In this document: piece after piece, positions 1 through 9,269 of the stretch | Layout: each line of letters begins with the position of its first letter | How positions within the stretch are numbered: the first letter of the stretch is position 1 | Assembly: GCF_900129855.1 (NCBI RefSeq) | Contig: NZ_LT670819.1 | Coordinates: 8,122,001-8,186,000 of the forward strand | From: Streptomyces sp. 3214.6 | GTDB lineage: Bacteria; Actinomycetota; Actinomycetes; Streptomycetales; Streptomycetaceae | DNA: 64,000 nt | Direction: 5' to 3' | Position numbers and translations under genes: made by a program | The notes under the pieces: model-generated | Seen by the model: only the letters and a program-made list of their open reading frames with translations | The model's database searches: none | Told to the model about the DNA's origin: nothing

Positions 1-542
1 ACATCGGCTCCACCATGGCCGCCTACGCCGAGGCCTTCCTGCACCCCGACGCCCCACTGTTCTGCGACGCCCTCACGGTGTCGCCGTACCTCGGCTACGG
101 ATCCCTGTCGCCGGCGGTGGCGCTGGCCCGCGAGAGCGGCGCCGGGCTGTTCGTGCTGGCGCTGACCTCCAACCCGGAGGGCGGCGAGGTCCAGCACGCC
201 GTGCGGGCCGACGGCCGCAACATCGGCGCGACGATGCTGGCGCATTTGGCCGCCGAGAACGTGGGGGAGGAGCCGCTGGGCTCCTTCGGGGCGGTCGTCG
301 GTGCCACCCTGGGCGACCTGTCGACCTACGACCTCGACATCAACGGTCCGCTCCTCGCGCCCGGTGTGGGCGCCCAGGGGGCGACGCCGGCTGACCTTCC
401 CCGGGTCTTCGGGTCGGCGCTGCGCAATGTCGTGCCGAACATCAGCCGGGGCGTGTTGCGTCAGGGTCCCGACGTCGTCGCGCTGCGTGACGCCGTGGAG
501 CGGTTTGCGCGAGAGGTGCGCGCCGCCGTGGCCGCCGCCTGA
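1..542 (+). CDS. pyrF: Orotidine 5'-phosphate decarboxylase, 3' part (gene starts before the window)
   Basis: Catalyses the last step of UMP synthesis, decarboxylation of OMP, in the cytoplasm. The reading frame is open from base 3 and the first visible residues, IGSTMAAYAEAF, are what follows the catalytic KRGDIGST motif in long (type 2) actinobacterial PyrF, so the active-site lysine lies just off the window. The PGVGAQG phosphate-binding loop is visible near the C-terminus (bases about 360-380), and the product ends with a short Ala-rich tail. An in-frame ATG at 15 is internal, not the start. A strong hairpin follows at 553-580. The product call is firm; only the truncation limits it. Confidence 0.93.
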   Translation, partial: IGSTMAAYAEAFLHPDAPLFCDALTVSPYLGYGSLSPAVALARESGAGLFVLALTSNPEGGEVQHAVRADGRNIGATMLAHLAAENVGEEPLGSFGAVVGATLGDLSTYDLDINGPLLAPGVGAQGATPADLPRVFGSALRNVVPNISRGVLRQGPDVVALRDAVERFAREVRAAVAAA

Positions 543-552
543 GGGGCTCCGA

Positions 553-580
553 CCGCCCGACCGGGGGCTCGGTCGGGCGG
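553..580 (+). terminator. Hairpin terminator after pyrF
   Basis: A perfect 11-bp stem (553-563 with 570-580) with a 6-nt loop lies 10 nt after the pyrF stop. There is no U-tract, as is usual for streptomycete terminators. Confidence 0.7.
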
Positions 581-821
581 CCCCGGGCCGACTTGAGTCT
601 GGATACATCCTCAAATCCGGGGCAGTATGTCTTGAATGTCCGGCCCTACGGAGGCTGACCAGGACTTTTCCTCTGTTCTCGCTGACTCCGGCGGAGTTGG
701 CCGCTAGTCTCCGACGGAGAGTGAACGGGCAGCGCGTGTTGCTCGTAACTCACCAGGTGTGGGGCGACTAGGTTCCTCACCGGTCCGTATCCGACAGTTC
801 GACATCCGAGGTGACGTAGGC

Positions 822-1145
822 GTGGCTCTTCCGCCCCTTACCCCCGAACAGCGCGCAGCCGCGCTCGAAAAGGCCGCCGCGGCTCGCCGGGAGCGGGCCG
901 AGGTCAAGAATCGACTGAAGCACTCCGGCGCCTCGCTTCACGAGGTCATCAAGCAGGGTCAGGAAAACGACGTCATCGGCAAGATGAAGGTCTCCGCCCT
1001 CCTGGAGTCACTCCCGGGCGTGGGCAAGGTCCGCGCCAAGCAGATCATGGAGCGACTCGGCATCTCCGAGAGCCGCCGCGTGCGTGGCCTCGGCTCCAAC
1101 CAGATCGCCTCCCTGGAGCGTGAGTTCGGCAGCACCGGCTCCTGA
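822..1145 (+). CDS. mihF: Integration host factor (sIHF), nucleoid-associated DNA-binding protein
   Basis: Actinobacterial integration host factor, a small basic nucleoid protein that binds DNA without sequence specificity and affects topology, sporulation and antibiotic production in Streptomyces. The start used is the GTG at 822 (ALPPLTPEQRAAALEKAA after the initiator), giving 107 residues, the usual size for the family. The longer frame from 759 adds a poorly conserved leader. A long N-terminal helix precedes a helix-hairpin-helix-like part, SLPGVGKVRAKQIMERLG (about residues 64-83). It lies between pyrF and gmk, the standard actinobacterial order, and probably shares a transcript with gmk and rpoZ. 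Confidence 0.95.
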   Translation: MALPPLTPEQRAAALEKAAAARRERAEVKNRLKHSGASLHEVIKQGQENDVIGKMKVSALLESLPGVGKVRAKQIMERLGISESRRVRGLGSNQIASLEREFGSTGS

Positions 1146-1205
1146 TTCCCGGGTCCTGCGGGAAGGGAGTCCCGGGCACTCCGGGATTGCTGGAATAATC
1201 GCTGC

Positions 1206-1799
1206 ATGGCTGCAACATTCCGGGGGACGACCCCCGAGCCCCCGGACGTACGTCCGCGGCTGACCGTGCTCTCCGGCCCCTCCGGGGTCGGCAAGAGCAC
1301 GGTCGTCGCCCATATGCGCAAGGAACACCCCGAGGTCTGGCTCTCGGTGTCGGCGACGACCCGTAAGCCCCGTCCCGGTGAGAAGCACGGAGTCCACTAC
1401 TTCTTCGTCACCGACGAGGAGATGGACAAGCTGATCGCCAACGGCGAGCTGCTGGAGTGGGCCGAGTTCGCCGGCAATCGCTACGGCACTCCGCGCGCCG
1501 CCGTACTGGAGCGCCTGGAGTCGGGCGAGCCGGTCCTCCTGGAGATCGACCTCCAGGGCGCCCGGCAGGTCCGTGAGTCCATGCCCGAGGCCCAGCTGGT
1601 GTTCCTGGCTCCTCCCTCCTGGGAGGAGCTCGTGCGCAGACTCACCGGGCGGGGCACCGAGCCGCCCGAGGTCATCGAGCGCCGGCTGGAGGCCGCGAAG
1701 ATCGAACTCGCGGCCGAGCCGGAGTTCGACGAGACCCTGGTCAACACCTCCGTCGAGGACGTGGCGCGCGAGCTGCTAGCCTTGACGGATGTCGTGTGA
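1206..1799 (+). CDS. gmk: Guanylate kinase
   Basis: Phosphorylates GMP or dGMP to the diphosphate using ATP. The P-loop GPSGVGKST is at residues 24-32, followed by the GMP-binding SVSATTRKPRPGE segment and the GVHYFFV stretch typical of the family. The 197-residue length is normal. It starts at ATG 1206, 60 bases after mihF, and is followed 40 bases later by rpoZ; the three genes look like one transcription unit. In actinobacteria gmk next to rpoZ places GTP supply beside an RNA polymerase subunit. Confidence 0.97.
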   Translation: MAATFRGTTPEPPDVRPRLTVLSGPSGVGKSTVVAHMRKEHPEVWLSVSATTRKPRPGEKHGVHYFFVTDEEMDKLIANGELLEWAEFAGNRYGTPRAAVLERLESGEPVLLEIDLQGARQVRESMPEAQLVFLAPPSWEELVRRLTGRGTEPPEVIERRLEAAKIELAAEPEFDETLVNTSVEDVARELLALTDVV

Positions 1800-1839
1800 T
1801 CACGACCATTCTTTTTTCCCATCCATCGGAAGGTAGAGC

Positions 1840-2112
1840 GTGTCCTCTTCCATCTCCGCGCCCGAGGGCATCATCAACCCGCCGATCGACGAGCTCCTCG
1901 AGGCCACCGACTCGAAGTACAGCCTCGTGATCTACGCGGCCAAGCGGGCCCGCCAGATCAACGCGTACTACTCGCAGCTCGGCGAGGGCCTCCTCGAGTA
2001 CGTCGGTCCGCTCGTCGACACCCACGTCCACGAGAAGCCGCTCTCGATCGCCCTCCGCGAGATCAACGCGGGACTGCTGACGTCCGAGGCCGTCGAGGGT
2101 CCCGCGCAGTAG
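1840..2112 (+). CDS. rpoZ: RNA polymerase omega subunit
   Basis: Small accessory subunit of RNA polymerase that clamps the beta-prime C-terminus. The 90-residue product contains the conserved DELLEATDSKYSLVIYAAKR helix region and an RQINAYY segment. The start is GTG 1840 with AAGGTAGAG upstream. A perfect hairpin follows, closing the mihF-gmk-rpoZ unit. Confidence 0.97.
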   Translation: MSSSISAPEGIINPPIDELLEATDSKYSLVIYAAKRARQINAYYSQLGEGLLEYVGPLVDTHVHEKPLSIALREINAGLLTSEAVEGPAQ

Positions 2113-2137
2113 TATTTTCGGCTCGCAGTTGGTTTTT

Positions 2138-2172
2138 CCACAGGCCCGGCAGCACGACTGCCGGGCCTGTGG
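2138..2172 (+). terminator. Terminator after rpoZ
   Basis: A perfect 15-bp GC-rich stem (2138-2152 with 2158-2172) with a 5-nt loop, just after a T-rich stretch and before coaBC. Confidence 0.85.
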
Positions 2173-2232
2173 TGTCTGATGGACCCGTACGCCGGGAGCC
2201 GCGGCGTACGAGGTCGAGTCCGGGGAGAGACG

Positions 2233-3435
2233 GTGGACAAGCCGAAGGTCGTTCTGGGGGTCAGTGCGGGCATCGCCGCCTACAAGGCCTGCGAGCTGCT
2301 GCGCAGACTGACGGAGTCGGGTCATGACGTCCGCGTCGTCCCCACCGCCTCCGCGCTGCACTTCGTCGGCGCCGCCACCTGGTCCGCCCTGTCCGGCCAC
2401 CCCGTCTCCACGGAGGTCTGGGACGACGTCCACGAAGTCCCGCACGTCCGCATCGGTCAGCACGCCGACCTGGTGGTCGTCGCCCCCGCCACGGCCGACA
2501 TGCTCGCCAAGGCCGCCCACGGCCTCGCGGACGACCTCCTCACCAACACCCTCCTCACCGCCCGCTGTCCGGTCGTCTTCGCCCCCGCGATGCACACCGA
2601 GATGTGGGAGCACCCGGCCACCCAGGAGAACGTGGCGACGCTGCGCCGCCGGGGCGCCGTCGTCATCGAACCGGCCGTCGGCCGGCTCACCGGCGTCGAC
2701 ACCGGCAAGGGGCGGCTGCCCGACCCGGCCGAGATCTTCGAGGTCTGCCGCCGTGTCCTGGCCAGGGGAGTGCGCGAACCCGACCTCGCCGGCCGGCATG
2801 TCGTCGTCAGCGCCGGCGGCACCCGCGAGCCCCTCGACCCGGTTCGCTTCCTCGGCAATCGCTCCTCCGGCAAGCAGGGCTACGCCCTCGCCCGCACCGC
2901 CGCCGCCCGCGGCGCCCGCGTCACGCTGATCGCCGCGAACACCGGACTGCCCGACCCGGCCGGGGTCGACGTCGTCCAGGTCGGCACGGCCGTACAACTG
3001 CGCGAGGCGGTCCTGAAGGCCGCCGCGGACGCCGACGCGGTCGTCATGGCCGCCGCGGTGGCCGACTTCCGGCCACAGACATACGCGGCGGGAAAGATCA
3101 AAAAGAAGGACGGCCAGGAACCGGAACCCATCGTTCTCGTGCGGAATCCGGACATTCTCGCGGAGATCTCCGCCGACCGGGCGCGCCCCAATCAGGTGGT
3201 TGTCGGCTTCGCCGCCGAGACCGACGACGTCCTCGCCAACGGCCGGACGAAGCTACGGCGCAAGGGGTGCGATCTGCTGGTGGTGAACGAGGTGGGGGAG
3301 CGTCGCACATTCGGCTCCGAGGAGAACGAGGCGCTTGTTCTGGGGGCCGACGGGAGTGAGACCCCGGTGCCGCACGGCCCGAAGGAGGCCCTGGCCGAAA
3401 TCGTGTGGGACCTGGTGACGACCCGCCTGACCTGA
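2233..3435 (+). CDS. coaBC: Bifunctional phosphopantothenoylcysteine decarboxylase / phosphopantothenate-cysteine ligase
   Basis: Makes 4'-phosphopantetheine precursors in coenzyme A synthesis. The N-terminal CoaC flavoprotein domain (about residues 1-180) has SAGIAAYKACELLRRL and the active-site PAMHTEMW motif near residue 118. The C-terminal CoaB domain starts near 190 with GGTREPLDPVRFLGNRSSG, the CTP/phosphopantothenate region, followed by AAAVADFRP and KIKK. The start chosen is GTG 2233 because GGGGAGAG lies just before it; an in-frame ATG at 2179 has no such site. The length of 400 residues is typical. Confidence 0.96.
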   Translation: MDKPKVVLGVSAGIAAYKACELLRRLTESGHDVRVVPTASALHFVGAATWSALSGHPVSTEVWDDVHEVPHVRIGQHADLVVVAPATADMLAKAAHGLADDLLTNTLLTARCPVVFAPAMHTEMWEHPATQENVATLRRRGAVVIEPAVGRLTGVDTGKGRLPDPAEIFEVCRRVLARGVREPDLAGRHVVVSAGGTREPLDPVRFLGNRSSGKQGYALARTAAARGARVTLIAANTGLPDPAGVDVVQVGTAVQLREAVLKAAADADAVVMAAAVADFRPQTYAAGKIKKKDGQEPEPIVLVRNPDILAEISADRARPNQVVVGFAAETDDVLANGRTKLRRKGCDLLVVNEVGERRTFGSEENEALVLGADGSETPVPHGPKEALAEIVWDLVTTRLT

Positions 3436-3675
3436 CTGTTTGATGCGCATCGCCGTTCCCTCGTAGCTCGCTCGAATCGGGTGTGGCGCCCCTGGCCAAG
3501 GCTGCCGGGCATTCGGCAGAATGCTCGTGCCGCAGGTCACAGCGCTCCCGAGAGGCGAGACGGGTGGGCCGGTGGTGGGGCACGACCGATAAACTGTTCT
3601 CGGATGACGCCGGGCGCAGCTCCCGTCGCGTCCGCCAATGATCAGCCAGCAGCCGCTGCAACCCCAGGGAGCGTT

Positions 3676-4884
3676 GTGTCCCGTCGCCTGTTCACTTCGG
3701 AGTCTGTGACCGAGGGTCACCCCGACAAGATCGCTGACCAGATCAGCGACACCATTCTCGACGCCCTGCTGCGCGAGGACCCGACCTCCCGGGTCGCGGT
3801 CGAGACCCTGATCACGACCGGCCTGGTGCATGTGGCCGGCGAGGTCACCACGAAGGCCTACGCGCCGATCCCCCAGCTCGTGCGCGACAAGATCCTCGAG
3901 ATCGGCTACGACTCCTCCAAGAAGGGCTTCGACGGCGCCTCCTGCGGCGTGTCGGTGTCCATCGGCGCGCAGTCCCCGGACATCGCCCAGGGTGTGGACA
4001 CGGCGTACGAGTCCCGGGTCGAGGGCGACGACGACGAGCTCGACAAGCAGGGCGCCGGCGACCAGGGGCTGATGTTCGGCTACGCCTCCGACGAGACGCC
4101 GACCCTGATGCCGCTGCCGATCTTCCTGGCGCACCGCCTCTCCAAGCGCCTGTCGGACGTCCGCAAGAACGGGACCATCCCCTACCTGCGCCCCGACGGT
4201 AAGACGCAGGTCACCATCGAGTACGACGGCGACAAGGCCGTCCGCCTCGACACGGTGGTCGTCTCCTCGCAGCACGCGAGCGACATCGACCTGGACTCCC
4301 TGCTGGCCCCCGACATCCGCGAGTTCGTCGTGGAGCCGGAGCTCAAGGCGCTCCTGGACGACGGCATCAAGCTCGACACCGAGAACTACCGACTCCTGGT
4401 CAACCCGACCGGCCGCTTCGAGATCGGCGGCCCGATGGGCGACGCCGGCCTCACCGGTCGCAAGATCATCATCGACACCTACGGTGGCTTCGCCCGGCAC
4501 GGCGGCGGCGCGTTCTCGGGCAAGGACCCGTCCAAGGTCGACCGCTCGGCCGCCTACGCGATGCGCTGGGTGGCGAAGAACGTGGTGGCGGCGGGTCTGG
4601 CCGCCCGCTGCGAGGTCCAGGTCGCCTACGCGATCGGCAAGGCCGAGCCGGTCGGCCTCTTCGTCGAGACCTTCGGCACGGCCAAGGTGGACGTCGAGAA
4701 GATCGAGAAGGCCATCGACGAGGTCTTCGACCTGCGTCCGGCCGCGATCATCCGTGACCTCGACCTGCTCCGCCCGATCTACGCCCAGACCGCCGCCTAC
4801 GGCCACTTCGGCCGGGAGCTCCCCGACTTCACCTGGGAGCGTACGGACCGCGTCGAGGCCCTGCGGAAGGCCGCGGGGCTCTGA
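3676..4884 (+). CDS. metK: S-adenosylmethionine synthetase
   Basis: Makes SAM from methionine and ATP. The start is GTG 3676 behind CAGGGAGCG, giving 402 residues. Visible signatures are TSESVTEGHPDK near the N-terminus, GAGDQGLMFGYA at about residue 125 and GGGAFSGKDPSKVDRSAAY at about residue 276. The frame stays open upstream to 3481, but that part is not conserved in type. The 240-base 5' region has a TAAACT hexamer at 3590-3595, a possible -10 element; I do not see a SAM riboswitch. SAM level is a known lever on antibiotic production in Streptomyces. Confidence 0.97.
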   Translation: MSRRLFTSESVTEGHPDKIADQISDTILDALLREDPTSRVAVETLITTGLVHVAGEVTTKAYAPIPQLVRDKILEIGYDSSKKGFDGASCGVSVSIGAQSPDIAQGVDTAYESRVEGDDDELDKQGAGDQGLMFGYASDETPTLMPLPIFLAHRLSKRLSDVRKNGTIPYLRPDGKTQVTIEYDGDKAVRLDTVVVSSQHASDIDLDSLLAPDIREFVVEPELKALLDDGIKLDTENYRLLVNPTGRFEIGGPMGDAGLTGRKIIIDTYGGFARHGGGAFSGKDPSKVDRSAAYAMRWVAKNVVAAGLAARCEVQVAYAIGKAEPVGLFVETFGTAKVDVEKIEKAIDEVFDLRPAAIIRDLDLLRPIYAQTAAYGHFGRELPDFTWERTDRVEALRKAAGL

Positions 4885-4937
4885 TACGCGGTTGACGCCA
4901 GGACTCCGCCCCACTCGCAAGGGCGGGGAACCTGTAG

Positions 4938-4983
4938 ACGACGTCGGCTCCCGGGACCTGATGGTTCCGGGAGCCGACGTCGT
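4938..4983 (+). terminator. Terminator after metK
   Basis: A 17-bp perfect stem (4938-4954 with 4967-4983) extends inward to about 21 bp with one G-T pair and a 4-nt loop. It is among the strongest hairpins in the window. Confidence 0.9.
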
Positions 4984-5066
4984 TCTGGACGGGCGCGGCT
5001 CCCGGCTTCTGGGGGCGGAGCGTCCGAGGGCGGCCGTTGTCAGTGGCGTTTGGTAAGAATGCAGGC

Positions 5067-7250
5067 GTGAGCAGCGAGAACGGGCAGGGGGGCGGTGGGG
5101 CGGCCGGCGAGGGCGCCCCACCGGAGCAGCTCGCGCTGATTCGGGAGAGCGTGCGGCAGGCCAAGGCGCCGCGAGCCATGCCCCGGACGTGGCGGGGGGC
5201 CGCACTGGCCGAGGAGTTGCCCGTCGCGCGGGTGCTCGTCGACAAGGGTGTGCTGCACCTGGACCGCTACTTCGACTACGCGGTGCCGGCCGAACTCGAC
5301 GCGGACGCGCAGCCGGGGGTGCGGGTGCGGGTGCGGTTCGGGGCCGGGCGCGGGCGGGTCAGGGAAGGGCGCCGCGAGGGCGGCGGGCTCATCGACGGGT
5401 TCCTCATCGAGCGGCTCGCCGCATCGGACTACTCCGGCCCGCTCGCGGCGCTCGCCCAGGTGGTGTCGCCCGAGCGGGTGCTGAGCCAGGAGCTGCTGGG
5501 GCTGGCGCGAGCCGTCGCCGACCGGTACGCGGGGAGCCTGGCCGATGTGCTGCAACTCGCGGTGCCGCCGCGCAACGCACGCGCCGAGCAGCGGCCCTCG
5601 CCCGCCCCGCTGCCCCCGCCGAGGGCGCCGGAGGCCGGGCCCTGGGCGCGGTACGAGCGGGGTGGCGCGTTCCTCGAGTCGCTGGCGGCCGGGAGCGCGC
5701 CGCGGGCCGTGTGGAACGCGCTGCCCGGTCCCGAGTGGAGCGAGGCGCTGGCGCGGGCCGTCGCCGCGACGCTCGCCTCGGGTCGCGGGGCCCTGGTCGT
5801 CGTACCGGACGGGCGGGCCGCCGCGCGGGTCGACGCGGCCCTGACGGCGCTGCTGGGGGAGGGCCGGCATGCGCTGCTCACCGCGGACGCCGGGCCCGAG
5901 AAGCGGTACCGCGAGTGGCTCGCGGTACGACGCGGGTCGGTGCGGGCGGTCGTCGGAACGCGCGCCGCGATGTTCGCGCCGGTTCAGGACCTGGGGCTGG
6001 TCGCGCTCTGGGACGACGGGGACGACAGTCACAGCGAGCAGCACGCGCCGCAGCCCCATGCGCGGGAGGTGCTGCTGCTGCGGGCCGCTCAGGACAAGTG
6101 CGGTTTCCTGATGGGAGGTTGGAGCTGCACGGTGGAGGGTGCCCAGCTCGTCGAGAGCGGCTGGGCACGGCCGTTGGTCGCCGCGCGGGAGCAGGTGCGG
6201 CGCTCCGCTCCGCTGGTGCGCACCGTGGGGGACCAGGACCTCGCTCGGGACGAGGCCGCCAGGGCCGCCCGGCTGCCCACCCTGGCCTGGCAGACGGTCC
6301 GGGAAGGGCTGCGGCACGGGCCGGTGCTGGTGCAGGTGCCCCGACGGGGGTACGTGCCGCGGATGGCGTGTGCGCAGTGCCGTGCCCCCGCTCGGTGCCG
6401 ACACTGCTCCGGGCCGTTGGAGGCGCGGGACGGCGGCGCGGCGGGCGGGTCGTTGTGGTGCGGGTGGTGCGGGCGTGAGGAGGGCGCCTGGCACTGCCCG
6501 GAGTGCGGCTCGTTCCGGTTGCGGGCCCAGATCGTGGGGGCGCGGCGGACCGCAGAGGAGCTGGGGCGGGCGTTTCCCGCTGTTCCGGTGCGTACATCGG
6601 GGCGCGAGCAGGTGCTGGACACCGTGCCGGGGGCGCCCGCGCTCGTCGTGTCCACGCCAGGGGCCGAGCCGGTCGCCGAGGGCGGGTACGCGGCCGCGCT
6701 GCTGCTGGACGGCTGGGCCATGCTCGGCCGGCCCGACCTGCGGGCCGGGGAGGACGCGCTGCGCCGCTGGATCGCGGCCGCCGCGCTCGTGCGGCCCCAG
6801 GGGGACGGGGGGATCGTGGTCGTCGTCGCCGAGCCCACGCTGCGGCCCGTGCAGGCGCTGGTGCGGTGGGATCCCGTGGGGCACGCCGTGCGGGAGCTCG
6901 CCGAGCGCGCCGAGCTGGGGTTTCCGCCGGTGTCGCGGATGGCGGCGGTGTCGGGGACCGCGGAGGCGGTGGCCGCGTTCCTGGAGGCCGTCGAACTGCC
7001 TCGGGAGGCGGAGGTGCTGGGGCCGGTTCCGGTGCCGGCCGGTCCGGCGGGGCGGCCTCGACGGGCGGGGGCGCCGCCGCCCGGGGAGCAGTGGGAGCGG
7101 GCGTTGATCCGGGTTCCGCCGGGCAGGGGCGCCGCGCTGGCTGCCGCGTTGAAGGCGGCGCAGGCGGCTCGGATGGCTCGGGCTTCCCGGCCGACCCGGG
7201 GTGGGGAGGACGTTGTCCGGGTGCGGGTCGATCCGCCGGACATCGGGTGA
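5067..7250 (+). CDS. priA: Primosomal protein N' (PriA), probably without helicase activity
   Basis: Replication restart protein that recognises forked DNA. The start taken is GTG 5067 (SSENGQG after the initiator), 727 residues; an in-frame alternative exists at 5037. The N-terminal 3'BD domain (ELPVARVLVDKGVLHLDRYFDYAVP) and the paired zinc-finger cysteines (CAQCRAPARCRHC, then CGWC and CPEC, about residues 435-480) are intact. The helicase core is degenerate: the Walker A position reads GRGALVVVPDGRAAA with no GSGKT, and the Walker B/DEAH position reads ALWDDGDD. This matches the known actinobacterial PriA pattern. It therefore probably acts as a structural fork-binding protein. A hairpin follows. 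Confidence 0.93.
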   Translation: MSSENGQGGGGAAGEGAPPEQLALIRESVRQAKAPRAMPRTWRGAALAEELPVARVLVDKGVLHLDRYFDYAVPAELDADAQPGVRVRVRFGAGRGRVREGRREGGGLIDGFLIERLAASDYSGPLAALAQVVSPERVLSQELLGLARAVADRYAGSLADVLQLAVPPRNARAEQRPSPAPLPPPRAPEAGPWARYERGGAFLESLAAGSAPRAVWNALPGPEWSEALARAVAATLASGRGALVVVPDGRAAARVDAALTALLGEGRHALLTADAGPEKRYREWLAVRRGSVRAVVGTRAAMFAPVQDLGLVALWDDGDDSHSEQHAPQPHAREVLLLRAAQDKCGFLMGGWSCTVEGAQLVESGWARPLVAAREQVRRSAPLVRTVGDQDLARDEAARAARLPTLAWQTVREGLRHGPVLVQVPRRGYVPRMACAQCRAPARCRHCSGPLEARDGGAAGGSLWCGWCGREEGAWHCPECGSFRLRAQIVGARRTAEELGRAFPAVPVRTSGREQVLDTVPGAPALVVSTPGAEPVAEGGYAAALLLDGWAMLGRPDLRAGEDALRRWIAAAALVRPQGDGGIVVVVAEPTLRPVQALVRWDPVGHAVRELAERAELGFPPVSRMAAVSGTAEAVAAFLEAVELPREAEVLGPVPVPAGPAGRPRRAGAPPPGEQWERALIRVPPGRGAALAAALKAAQAARMARASRPTRGGEDVVRVRVDPPDIG

Positions 7251-7276
7251 GGCGCTGCGTGGTCGCGGATATGCGG

Positions 7277-7307
7277 CTGCCCTCTCGGGCTTGGGCCGAG
7301 AGGGCAG
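7277..7307 (+). terminator. Terminator after priA
   Basis: A perfect 12-bp stem (7277-7288 with 7296-7307) with a 7-nt loop, 26 bases after the priA stop. Confidence 0.8.
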
Positions 7308-7369
7308 GGTGGGGTGGAGCGGTGCGGTGCTGTGTGGGGTGGAGGCGTGGTGGGGGCGGACGGGGTGCG

Positions 7370-7990
<621 letters not shown>

Positions 7991-8157
7991 TCACGGTGTG
8001 GGGGCGTATGGGCATATGCGTACGCCCCCCGGGGCGGGGGTACGCGGGGTTCTCGCCGTCGGTGGCCTTCCCTCGGGTGCCGGGGCGTTGGTCGTTCCCG
8101 CCCCATAAACTTGTGTGTCGCCCGTCATTCGAACCGTCCGAGAGGCCCCGCCCACTC

Positions 8158-9090
8158 ATGAAGCTCGTCTTCGCCGGTACCCCCGAGGTCGCTGTTCCCG
8201 CTCTGGACGCTCTGCTCGCCTCCGTGCGGCACGAGGTGGCCGCTGTCGTCACGCGGCCCGACGCGCCGGCCGGGCGGGGGCGGCGGCTGATCGCTTCTCC
8301 TGTCGCCCAGCGCGCGGAGGAGGCGGGCATCGAGGTGCTGAAGCCCCTCAAGCCCCGGGACCCGGAGTTCCTGGCGCGGTTGAAGGAGATCGCGCCGGAC
8401 TGCTGCCCCGTCGTGGCCTACGGGGCGCTGCTGCCCAGGGTGGCGCTGGACATCCCGGCCCAGGGCTGGGTCAACCTGCACTTCTCGCTGCTGCCCGCCT
8501 GGCGCGGCGCCGCTCCCGTCCAGCACTCCATCATGGCGGGGGACGAGATCACCGGCGCCTCCACCTTCCTCATCGAGGAGGGGCTCGACTCCGGTCCGGT
8601 GTACGGGACGGTCACCGAGGAGATCCGGTCCACCGACACCAGCGGTGACCTGCTGACCCGGCTCGCCTTCGCCGGCGCCGGACTGCTCGCCGCGACCATG
8701 GACGGGATCGCGGACGGCAGCTTGAAGGCCGTGCCGCAGCCGGGCGAGGGGATCACGCTCGCACCGAAGATCACCGTCGATGACGCCCAGGTCGACTGGG
8801 CCACGCCGGCGCTGCGCGTCGACCGCGTCGTGCGCGGCTGCACCCCCGCGCCCGGCGCCTGGACCACCTTCCGTGGCGAGCGGCTCAAGCTGATCCAGGT
8901 CAAGCCGGTTCCCGAGCGGACCGATCTCGCCCCCGGCGCGCTGGCCGTCGGCAAGAACAGCGTGCATGTCGGCACCGGCTCGTACGCGGTGGAGCTGGTG
9001 TGGGTGCAGGCGCAGGGCAAGAAGCCGATGCGGGCCGCCGACTGGGCGCGCGGCGTCCGGATCGGGGAGGGCGAGACCGTCGGGGCGTAA
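8158..9090 (+). CDS. fmt: Methionyl-tRNA formyltransferase
   Basis: Formylates initiator Met-tRNA using 10-formyl-tetrahydrofolate. The start is ATG 8158 (MKLVFAGTPEVAVPAL), 310 residues. The catalytic loop NLHFSLLPAWRGAAPVQH begins at about residue 106, with the catalytic Asn and His in NLH and the family SLLP. The essential Asp is in EEGLDSGPVY near 144. The C-terminal tRNA-binding domain is complete. fmt is followed by rsmB, as is usual in actinobacteria, with an unusual 9-bp tandem repeat between them. Confidence 0.97.
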   Translation: MKLVFAGTPEVAVPALDALLASVRHEVAAVVTRPDAPAGRGRRLIASPVAQRAEEAGIEVLKPLKPRDPEFLARLKEIAPDCCPVVAYGALLPRVALDIPAQGWVNLHFSLLPAWRGAAPVQHSIMAGDEITGASTFLIEEGLDSGPVYGTVTEEIRSTDTSGDLLTRLAFAGAGLLAATMDGIADGSLKAVPQPGEGITLAPKITVDDAQVDWATPALRVDRVVRGCTPAPGAWTTFRGERLKLIQVKPVPERTDLAPGALAVGKNSVHVGTGSYAVELVWVQAQGKKPMRAADWARGVRIGEGETVGA

Positions 9091-9098
9091 CGCTCCTG

Positions 9099-9170
9099 CA
9101 CAAGCCCCACAAGCCCTGCAAGCCCCACAAGCCCCACAAGCCCCACAAGCCCCACAAGCCCTGCAAGGCA
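9099..9170 (+). repeat. Tandem 9-bp repeat, eight units, between fmt and rsmB
   Basis: Eight head-to-tail 9-mers run from 9099 to 9170. The common unit is CACAAGCCC (six copies); units 3 and 8 begin TGCAAG and the last is imperfect. Read in the frame of rsmB they would encode His-Lys-Pro triplets with Cys-Lys-Pro variants, and that frame has no stop from before the repeat to the rsmB start. Confidence 0.95.
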
Positions 9171-9269
9171 GGCGCACAAAGCCGGGAAGTCTGCCGCTGC
9201 CGCCGCCGACGTACGCTGGAACGTCAGTCTGTCTGCGCATCCCATCCTGTAATCCGGAGCACCTTTTTC

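Noticed and set aside
3436..3675. SAM riboswitch upstream of metK
   Set aside because: I searched by eye for SAM-I/SAM-IV core strings and P1 pairing and found none; only a possible TAAACT -10 is present.
5040..6884. Long minus-strand ORF opposite priA (614 codons)
   Set aside because: It is a shadow of a very GC-rich gene; composition is Arg/Pro/Gly/His-heavy, no domain is visible and the plus strand has clear PriA motifs.
9099..9170. CRISPR-like array
   Set aside because: Units are 9 bp, head to tail, with no spacers and no cas genes; it is a simple tandem repeat.
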